From Bacteroidales bacterium (GTDB lineage Bacteria; Bacteroidota; Bacteroidia; Bacteroidales; Bacteroidaceae), in NCBI GenBank assembly GCA_004554665.1, contig SFKY01000075.1:1-11665 (forward strand): 11,665 nucleotides of DNA, read 5' to 3'. Both the position numbers and the translations under genes were made by a program. This document shows positions 6,050 to 11,665 of the stretch, piece by piece. Numbering within the stretch: the stretch's first letter is position 1; each line of letters opens with the position of its first letter. The notes under the pieces were generated by a model. The model did no database searches and was not told where the DNA came from. It saw only the letters and a list, made by a program, of their open reading frames with translations.

Positions 6050-7393
6050 ATGTTTGAAAATTTAAGTGATAGGTTAGAACGCTCTTTCAAGATACTGAAA
6101 GGTGAGGGAAAAATCACCGAGATCAACGTAGCCGAGACACTCAAGGATGTACGCCGGGCACTGCTCGACGCCGATGTCAACTACAAAGTGGCCAAGCAGT
6201 TTACCGACACCGTGAAGCAAAAGGCGATGGGCATGAACGTGCTCACCGCCGTGAAGCCCGGCCAGCTCATGGTGAAGATCGTGCACGACGAGCTCGCCAC
6301 CCTGATGGGAGGCGAGAGCGTGGGGCTCAACCTCACGGGCAAGCCCTCGATCATCCTCATGTCTGGACTCCAGGGCTCGGGTAAGACCACCTTCTCTGGC
6401 AAGCTCGCCAACCGTCTCAAGCAGAGCATGGGCAAGAAGCCCCTGCTTGTGGCCTGCGACGTGTATCGCCCTGCCGCCATTGAGCAGCTCAAGGTTGTGG
6501 CCGCGCAGATAGACGTGCCCGTCTATACCGAGGAGGGCAACAAGGACGTGGTGGAGATAGCCCGCCATGCCATCCAGGAGGCCAAGGCCAAGGGCTACGA
6601 CGTGGTCATCGTCGATACCGCCGGCCGCTTGGCCGTGGACGAGGAGATGATGGACGAGATCTACCGCCTCAAGCAGGCAGTGAATCCCGATGAGACCCTC
6701 TTCGTGGTAGACTCGATGACTGGACAGGATGCCGTCAACACCGCCAAGGAGTTTAACGAACGCTTGGATTTCGACGGCGTGGTGCTCACCAAGCTCGACG
6801 GCGACACCCGCGGTGGTGCCGCCCTCAGCATCCGCACCGTGGTGACCAAACCCATCAAGTTTATTGGTACCGGCGAGAAGATGGAGGCCATCGATGCCTT
6901 CTATCCCGAGCGTATGGCCGACCGCATCCTCGGCATGGGCGATGTGGTGAGCCTGGTGGAGCGCGCCCAGCAGCAGTACGACGAGGAAGAGGCCAAGCGC
7001 CTCCAGAAGAAGATACAGAAAAACCAGTTCGATTTCGAGGACTTCCTCAACCAGATACACCAGATCAAGAAGATGGGCAACCTCAAAGACCTGGCCAGCA
7101 TGATTCCTGGCGTGGGAAAGGCTATCCGCGACGTGGATATAGACGACAACGCCTTCAAGGGCATCGAGGCCATCATCTACAGCATGACACCCCAGGAGCG
7201 CAAGAATCCCGCCATCCTCAACACCAGCCGCCGCCAGCGCATTGCCAAGGGCTCCGGCACCAACATCCAGGAGGTGAATCGCCTCATCAAGCAGTTTGAC
7301 CAGACACGCAAGATGATGAAGATGGTCACCGGTGCTGGCATGAAGGGCATGATGGGACGCATGAAGGGCATGCCCGGCATGCCCAAACTGTAA
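6050..7393 (+). CDS. ffh: Signal recognition particle protein Ffh (SRP54)
   Basis: This 447-residue GTPase binds 4.5S RNA and signal sequences and delivers ribosomes to FtsY at the membrane. The N domain is residues 1-95. The G domain shows G1 GLQGSGKTT (106-114), the insertion-box region DVYRPAAIEQL (137-147), G3 DTAGR (189-193), G4 TKLDGDTRGG (247-256) and G5 GTGE (273-276). The M domain (about 330-447) carries the RNA-binding SRRQRIAKGSG (393-403) and a Met-rich tail ending in repeated MKGM/MPGM units, which suits flexible binding of hydrophobic signal sequences. Length and motifs are normal and complete. It follows its own promoter and is the first gene of a run of closely spaced genes; the 39-nt gap to folD holds no terminator. 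Confidence 0.98.
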   Translation: MFENLSDRLERSFKILKGEGKITEINVAETLKDVRRALLDADVNYKVAKQFTDTVKQKAMGMNVLTAVKPGQLMVKIVHDELATLMGGESVGLNLTGKPSIILMSGLQGSGKTTFSGKLANRLKQSMGKKPLLVACDVYRPAAIEQLKVVAAQIDVPVYTEEGNKDVVEIARHAIQEAKAKGYDVVIVDTAGRLAVDEEMMDEIYRLKQAVNPDETLFVVDSMTGQDAVNTAKEFNERLDFDGVVLTKLDGDTRGGAALSIRTVVTKPIKFIGTGEKMEAIDAFYPERMADRILGMGDVVSLVERAQQQYDEEEAKRLQKKIQKNQFDFEDFLNQIHQIKKMGNLKDLASMIPGVGKAIRDVDIDDNAFKGIEAIIYSMTPQERKNPAILNTSRRQRIAKGSGTNIQEVNRLIKQFDQTRKMMKMVTGAGMKGMMGRMKGMPGMPKL

Positions 7394-7432
7394 ACACGCA
7401 AAACCCCAAGAAACATATCCAGCAATAATAAT

Positions 7433-8317
7433 ATGGAATACCAACTGATAGACGGCAAGGCCACGGCCGCGGCCATCAAGCAGGAGATAGCACAAGAGGT
7501 AGAGGCCATCGTGGCCGGTGGCGGCAAGCGCCCGCACCTGGCAGCTGTCCTGGTGGGGCACGACGGCGGTTCCGAGACCTATGTCAAGAACAAGGTGCTC
7601 GCCTGCGAGCAGTGCGGCTTCAAGTCCACCCTCATCCGATACGAGGCTGACGTGACCGAGCAAGAACTGCTGCAGTGTGTGGCGCGCCTCAACCAAGACG
7701 ACGATGTAGACGGCTTCATCGTGCAGCTGCCCCTGCCCGCACACATCGACGAGCAGCGGGTGATCATGGCCATCGACTACCGCAAGGATGTAGACGGCTT
7801 CCACCCCATCAACGTGGGCCGCATGGCCATCGGGCTGCCCTGCTTCATCTCCGCTACCCCCCTCGGCATCCTCACCCTGCTCCGCCATTACGGCATCGAG
7901 ACATCGGGCAAGCAGTGCGTCGTCCTCGGTCGCAGCAACATCGTGGGCAAGCCCATGGCCCAGCTCATGATGCAGAAGCAGTATGGAGACAGCACCGTCA
8001 CCGTATGCCACTCACATTCCACTCATCTCAAGGAGACCTGCCGCGAGGCCGACATCCTCATCGCAGCCATCGGCCGCCCCGGTTTCGTCACCGCCGATAT
8101 GGTCAAAGAGGGTGCCGTGGTGATAGACGTGGGTACTACCCGTGTGCCCGACGCCACCCGCAAGAGCGGATTCCGCCTGAGCGGCGACGTAGACTTCGAT
8201 GCCGTGGCGCCCCGCTGCGCCTACATCACCCCCGTGCCCGGAGGAGTGGGTCCCATGACCATCTGCTCGCTCATGAAGAATACCCTCTCGGCTGGCAAGA
8301 AAGAGTTTTACCCATGA
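7433..8317 (+). CDS. folD: Bifunctional 5,10-methylenetetrahydrofolate dehydrogenase / cyclohydrolase
   Basis: The 294-residue cytosolic enzyme interconverts 5,10-methylene-THF and 10-formyl-THF using NADP, feeding one-carbon units to purine and formyl-Met-tRNA synthesis. Visible signatures are SETYVKNK (47-54), with Y50 and the catalytic Lys K54, QLPLPAHID (98-106), KDVDGFHPIN (118-127), the dinucleotide-binding GRSNIVGKP (166-174) and the C-terminal TPVPGGVGPMT (266-276). All key residues are present and the length is usual. The start at 7433 gives the expected N-terminus for the family. The stop TGA (8315-8317) overlaps the ATG of the next small gene as ATGA, which suggests coupled translation. 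The pairing of ffh and folD has no obvious metabolic meaning and may just reflect co-expression of growth genes. Confidence 0.97.
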   Translation: MEYQLIDGKATAAAIKQEIAQEVEAIVAGGGKRPHLAAVLVGHDGGSETYVKNKVLACEQCGFKSTLIRYEADVTEQELLQCVARLNQDDDVDGFIVQLPLPAHIDEQRVIMAIDYRKDVDGFHPINVGRMAIGLPCFISATPLGILTLLRHYGIETSGKQCVVLGRSNIVGKPMAQLMMQKQYGDSTVTVCHSHSTHLKETCREADILIAAIGRPGFVTADMVKEGAVVIDVGTTRVPDATRKSGFRLSGDVDFDAVAPRCAYITPVPGGVGPMTICSLMKNTLSAGKKEFYP

Positions 8318-8493
8318 CCGCCGATGACTATTACCGCCGCGGCAACGAGTACCGGCGGCAGGGCGACTGGCAGCACGCCATCGACTGCTACATGGAGGCC
8401 ATCGCCCGAGACCCCCAGTCGCCCGCAGCGGCCGCCAAGCAGATGCTCGACGACATACTGGGATACTATCATCGAGACGCATACAATCCATAA
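8314..8493 (+). CDS. Small single-TPR protein, 59 aa
   Basis: The ATG at 8314 overlaps the folD stop (ATGA) and the ORF ends at TAA 8491-8493. The 59-residue product is essentially one tetratricopeptide repeat (residues 3-36): conserved positions Y6, G10, Y13, A22, Y26, A29 and P34 fit the TPR spacing. A second helical, Ala-rich segment (37-50) could be the capping helix. There is no signal peptide. The same frame is open far upstream inside folD, but that part is Arg/Pro/His-rich out-of-frame translation, so 8314 is the natural start. It stands 26 nt before the ferredoxin subunit gene. A role as assembly or docking factor for the oxidoreductase is only inference from position; no catalytic function is visible. 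Confidence 0.8.
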   Translation: MTADDYYRRGNEYRRQGDWQHAIDCYMEAIARDPQSPAAAAKQMLDDILGYYHRDAYNP

Positions 8494-8519
8494 CAACCGC
8501 TAACATTCACATCACACCT

Positions 8520-8756
8520 ATGGGAAAAATCAAGGGAGCTATCATCGTTAATGCAGACCGCTGCAAGGGATGCCAGCTGTGCGTGGAAGCCTGTCCGCAG
8601 CACGTCATCGCGCTCGCCCCCCGCAGGGTCAATGTCCACGGCTACCCCTACGTAGAGGCCGCGCGTCCCGACGATTGCATCGGATGCGCCAGCTGCGGCA
8701 TCGTCTGCCCCGACGGCTGCATCACCGTGTACAGGAAGAAAATGGAGCAACAATAA
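8520..8756 (+). CDS. 4Fe-4S dicluster ferredoxin subunit of a 2-oxoacid oxidoreductase (delta type)
   Basis: The 78-residue protein has two classical cluster motifs: CKGCQLCVEACP (C15, C18, C21, C25) and CIGCASCGIVCP (C53, C56, C59, C63). The eight Cys ligate two [4Fe-4S] clusters that pass electrons from the TPP-bound intermediate to external ferredoxin. Small proteins of this kind are the delta subunits of four-subunit 2-oxoglutarate and 2-ketoisovalerate:ferredoxin oxidoreductases (KorD/VorD). The start MGKIKGAIIVNADRC is the expected N-terminus. Only 9 nt separate it from the alpha-subunit gene, so it is almost certainly co-translated with the complex. The two clusters imply an anaerobic, oxygen-sensitive enzyme. 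Confidence 0.93.
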   Translation: MGKIKGAIIVNADRCKGCQLCVEACPQHVIALAPRRVNVHGYPYVEAARPDDCIGCASCGIVCPDGCITVYRKKMEQQ

Positions 8757-8765
8757 CACACAGCT

Positions 8766-9842
8766 ATGGCACAACAAGAAGTGAAACTCATGAAAGGCAA
8801 CGAGGCGATAGCCCATGCGGCCATCCGCTGCGGAGCCGACGGATATTTCGGTTACCCCATCACACCCCAGAGCGAGATTATCGAGACTCTCTCCATGCTC
8901 AAGCCCTGGGAGACCACCGGCATGGTGGTGCTCCAGGCAGAGAGCGAGGTAGCCTCCATCAATATGGTTTATGGCGGCGGTGGAGCCGGCAAGCGCGTCA
9001 TGACCTCATCGTCATCGCCCGGCATATCGCTCATGCAGGAGGGCATCAGCTACATGGCAGGCGCAGAGATACCCGGTGTCATCGTCAATGTGCAGCGCGG
9101 AGGCCCTGGACTCGGCACCATACAGCCCAGCCAGAGCGACTACTTCCAGGCCACCCGCGGAGGTGGCAACGGCGACTACTACGTCATCGTGCTCGCCCCC
9201 AACTCGGTGCAGGAGATGGCCGACTTCGTAGACCTCGCCTTTGACCTCGCCTTCCGCTACCGCAACCCCGTCATGATACTCTCCGACGGCGTCATTGGGC
9301 AGATGATGGAAAAGGTGGTGCTGCCCCCCATGAAGCCCCGCCGCACCGAGGATCAGATCAGGAGAGAGTGCCCTTGGGCCACCATAGGGCGCACCCCCGA
9401 CAGGAGCCCCAACATCCTCACATCGCTCGAGCTCAAGCCCGAGGTGATGGAGCAGCGCAACCTGGCCCTGCAGGCCAAGTACCGCACCATCCGCGACACA
9501 GAGGTGCGCTATGAGCAGCTGCTCACAGACGATGCCGAGTACGTCATCGTGGCCTTCGGCAGCATCGCCCGCATCGCCGAGAAAGCCGTGGAACTGGCAC
9601 GCGCCGAGGGTGTGAAGGTCGGACTCTTCCGCCCCATCACCCTGTGGCCCTTCCCCGAGAGGCAGATCGCCGCGCTGGCATCGAAGGCCAAGCATTTTCT
9701 CGTGGCCGAGATCAACGCCGGGCAGATGGTCGAAGACGTGAGGCTGGCCGTAGCGGGCAGAGCCGCCGTGAGCCACTTCGGCCGCCTGGGCGGCATGGTG
9801 CCCGACCCCGAGGAAATCGTCGACGCCCTGAGAGACGCCTGA
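8766..9842 (+). CDS. vorB: 2-oxoacid:ferredoxin oxidoreductase alpha subunit (VorB/KorA-like)
   Basis: The 358-residue subunit carries the pyrimidine-binding domain of a TPP-dependent oxidoreductase. Conserved segments are GYPITPQSE (29-37), AESEVASINM (58-67), TSSSSPGISLMQEG (80-93), VNVQRGGPGLGT (107-118) and the DYFQATRGG region (125-133). The C-terminal third is the transketolase-C-like domain, containing VAFGSIARIAEKAV and FRPITLWPFP. In the complex it works with the TPP-binding beta and the gamma subunit to convert a 2-oxoacid plus CoA to acyl-CoA, CO2 and reduced ferredoxin, or the reverse. Automatic annotation usually calls such proteins VorB (3-methyl-2-oxobutanoate), but 2-oxoglutarate-specific KorA proteins are close relatives; the sequence does not settle the substrate. 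Confidence 0.92.
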   Translation: MAQQEVKLMKGNEAIAHAAIRCGADGYFGYPITPQSEIIETLSMLKPWETTGMVVLQAESEVASINMVYGGGGAGKRVMTSSSSPGISLMQEGISYMAGAEIPGVIVNVQRGGPGLGTIQPSQSDYFQATRGGGNGDYYVIVLAPNSVQEMADFVDLAFDLAFRYRNPVMILSDGVIGQMMEKVVLPPMKPRRTEDQIRRECPWATIGRTPDRSPNILTSLELKPEVMEQRNLALQAKYRTIRDTEVRYEQLLTDDAEYVIVAFGSIARIAEKAVELARAEGVKVGLFRPITLWPFPERQIAALASKAKHFLVAEINAGQMVEDVRLAVAGRAAVSHFGRLGGMVPDPEEIVDALRDA

Positions 9843-9898
9843 CCAAGAGGCCTTCTCCCAGCCATCCATACACACATATATATAAACACATCAAAGCT

Positions 9899-10669
<771 letters not shown>

Positions 10670-10727
10670 TCTTTACACACCCCTCATTATAGACACACGG
10701 CCTGCACAAGGCCCACAGCAGCAAGAT

Positions 10728-11273
10728 ATGAAAACAGAAATAATCATCAGCGGATTTGGAGGCCAGGGCGTGCTCTCCATGGGCAAGATACTCGCCTACT
10801 CAGGACTCATGGACAACAAGGAGGTGACATGGATGCCCGCCTACGGCCCCGAGCAGCGCGGCGGCACAGCCAATGTCACCGTCATCGTGAGCGACGAGCG
10901 CATCTCGTCGCCCATCCTCAGTAGATACGATGTGGCCATCGTGCTCAACCAGCCCTCGCTCGACAAGTTTGAGGAGCGCGTCAAGCCCGGAGGCATCCTC
11001 ATCTACGACGGCTACGGCATCGCCCAGCCACCCACGCGCACAGATATCCACATCTACGAGGTAGACGCCATGGACAAGGCTGCCGCCATGAACAGCCCCA
11101 AGGTCTTCAACATGATCGTGCTCGGCGCACTGCTCCACGTGTGCCCCGTGGTCAGCACCGACGGCCTTGAGCGCGCACTCTACAAGAGCCTACCGGAGCG
11201 ACACCACCACCTCATACCCCTCAATATGGAGGCCGTGGAGGAGGGCAAGAGGATCGTAAAAGTAAAAAGGTAA
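10728..11273 (+). CDS. 2-oxoacid:ferredoxin oxidoreductase gamma subunit
   Basis: The 181-residue protein is the Rossmann-like gamma subunit that completes the four-subunit complex and contacts CoA. It opens with IIISGFGGQGVLSMGKILA (5-23), where GFGGQGV is the family signature, and has PAYGPEQRGGTANVTVIVSDE (37-57), also diagnostic, and LNQPSLDKF (73-81). Length is normal. The last five residues, VKVKR, and the stop codon are written in an A-rich GTAAAA repeat that continues past the gene, so the C-terminus appears to have been formed by that repeat. It is 58 nt after the beta gene and is the last gene before the terminator at 11355-11398. Confidence 0.92.
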   Translation: MKTEIIISGFGGQGVLSMGKILAYSGLMDNKEVTWMPAYGPEQRGGTANVTVIVSDERISSPILSRYDVAIVLNQPSLDKFEERVKPGGILIYDGYGIAQPPTRTDIHIYEVDAMDKAAAMNSPKVFNMIVLGALLHVCPVVSTDGLERALYKSLPERHHHLIPLNMEAVEEGKRIVKVKR

Positions 11274-11284
11274 AACGGTAAAAT
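11256..11284 (+). repeat. GTAAAA-type short tandem repeat over the gamma-subunit stop codon
   Basis: Four units start with GTAAAA: at 11256 (6 nt), 11262 (GTAAAAAG), 11270 (GTAAAACG) and 11278 (GTAAAATC). The first two code for the last residues of the gamma subunit and the third provides the TAA stop (11271-11273). I recall similar A-rich runs at gene ends in Prevotella-like genomes but cannot confirm this here. Confidence 0.6.
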
Positions 11285-11300
11285 CGCCAGCTACCTGTAG

Positions 11301-11320
11301 GGGCGCACGTACGTGCGCCC
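11301..11320. repeat. Perfect 20-bp palindrome (putative interspersed palindromic element)
   Basis: GGGCGCACGT followed by its exact reverse complement ACGTGCGCCC, preceded by CTGTAG and followed by GCC. As RNA it folds into an 8-bp GC-rich hairpin with a GUAC loop. No T-tract follows, so it is not by itself an intrinsic terminator. Short GC-rich palindromes introduced by GTAGGGGCG are, as I recall, dispersed in intergenic regions of many bacterial genomes, and this fits that pattern; copy number in this genome is unknown. Confidence 0.6.
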
Positions 11321-11354
11321 GCCACTGCCGGAAAAGTCGGTTGTTAAAGGTAAT

Positions 11355-11398
11355 GAGAGACCTTGTTATGAATTATCCACAGCAAGGTCTCTCTTTTT
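11355..11398 (+). terminator. Intrinsic terminator of the oxidoreductase operon
   Basis: GAGAGACCTTG (11355-11365) pairs perfectly with CAAGGTCTCTC (11383-11393), an 11-bp stem with a 17-nt loop, followed by TTTTTGT. It lies 81 nt past the gamma-subunit stop. On the minus strand the hairpin is followed only by ATTACCTTTAAC, a poor T-tract, so it should act mainly on the plus strand, although it also lies 46 nt downstream of the convergent minus-strand gene. Confidence 0.82.
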
Positions 11399-11443
11399 GT
11401 ACGGGTTATAAGTTGAATGACGTTTTGCAGTCAATCTTAATCA

Positions 11444-11665
11444 TTAGTGATATTTTTTGATGGTACAATCAAAACATATTTGATGCCAATGTTTACCATA
11501 CTCTCCGCAGTACTTGCATTTGATAGTTCCATCTTGGTGGAAATATCCTAAATGCGCAACCGCCAATGCCATGGACATATACTTTGGATCAATGCCTGTA
11601 CCTCTACAATTGGTGCAATTTTTCCGCTTATCTTTCCAAACATCTATATCATGGGAACGCGGTTT
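11444..11665 (-). CDS. Partial Cys-rich putative zinc-binding protein (3' end of gene)
   Basis: The minus strand is open from the window edge (11665) to TAA at 11444-11446: 73 codons, with the 5' part outside. The translation has three CxxC pairs: CTNCRGTG, which fits the DnaJ-type CxxCxGxG motif (residues 17-24 of the visible part), CKYCGEYG (50-57) and CFDC (64-67), with several His and aromatic residues between them. This suggests one or two zinc-binding knuckles. No Met precedes the first CxxC in the visible part, and the internal Met at residue 30 would remove it, so the start is probably beyond the window. The DNA is about 38% GC, against roughly 67% in a sampled 60-nt line of the neighbouring operon, which suggests different ancestry. 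I do not recognise the family; function unknown. Confidence 0.65.
   Translation of the reverse strand, partial: KPRSHDIDVWKDKRKNCTNCRGTGIDPKYMSMALAVAHLGYFHQDGTIKCKYCGEYGKHWHQICFDCTIKKYH

Noticed and set aside
6074..8011. 645-codon open frame on the minus strand opposite ffh and folD
   Set aside because: It is His/Leu/Val-rich, has no recognisable motifs and lies antisense to two genes with complete family signatures; the openness follows from codon use on the coding strand.
7675..8313. Long N-terminal extension of the single-TPR gene inside folD
   Set aside because: The composition (Arg, Pro, His) is typical of out-of-frame GC-rich coding DNA, and the ATGA overlap gives a natural start at 8314.
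9644..9898. N-terminal extension of the TPP subunit to an ATG at 9644
   Set aside because: The extension is Arg/Pro-rich translation of vorB in another frame; family-like sequence begins at 9899.
11301..11320. Palindrome as the operon's intrinsic terminator
   Set aside because: It lacks a following T-tract; the hairpin at 11355-11393 with TTTTT is the better terminator.

Overview
The window looks chromosomal and from Bacteroidota (Bacteroidales), probably Prevotella/Segatella-like. The reasons are TAnnTTTG-type -7 promoter boxes (17-24, 5135-5142, 6017-6024), no Shine-Dalgarno sequences before the starts, a monofunctional PheA next to a DAHP synthase-chorismate mutase fusion, and an anaerobic 2-oxoacid:ferredoxin oxidoreductase. 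The genus is inference. Most of the window is GC-rich housekeeping DNA. The last ~265 nt are AT-rich (about 38% GC by hand count).

Region 1 (1-5117) is an aromatic amino acid operon: prephenate dehydratase (pheA), a class I aminotransferase, the DAHP synthase-chorismate mutase fusion and prephenate dehydrogenase (tyrA), followed closely by an endonuclease/exonuclease/phosphatase-family protein. Together these cover the first committed step of the shikimate pathway and every step from chorismate to Phe and Tyr. The operon has a 5' leader with all the parts of a classical transcription attenuator. There is a promoter -7 box, a 25-codon leader peptide with eight consecutive Tyr/Phe codons (YFYYFYYF), a 9-bp antiterminator helix whose 5' arm lies inside the leader ORF, and a competing 12-bp terminator with a T-rich tail ending 13 nt before the pheA start. 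This is the most interesting object in the window.

Region 2 (5118-5965) is one SIMPL-domain (DUF541) membrane-anchored protein with its own promoter and a long hairpin terminator.

Region 3 (6017-11398) looks like one long transcription unit. It holds ffh (SRP54), folD, a 59-residue single-TPR protein overlapping the folD stop (ATGA), a 2x[4Fe-4S] ferredoxin subunit, and the alpha (VorB-like), beta (TPP-binding) and gamma subunits of a 2-oxoacid:ferredoxin oxidoreductase. It ends in a GTAAAA repeat that forms the last codons of the gamma subunit, a perfect 20-bp palindrome, and an intrinsic terminator.

Region 4 (11444-11665) is the 3' part of a convergent minus-strand gene for a Cys-rich putative zinc-binding protein with a DnaJ-like CxxCxGxG motif. 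It is cut by the window edge.
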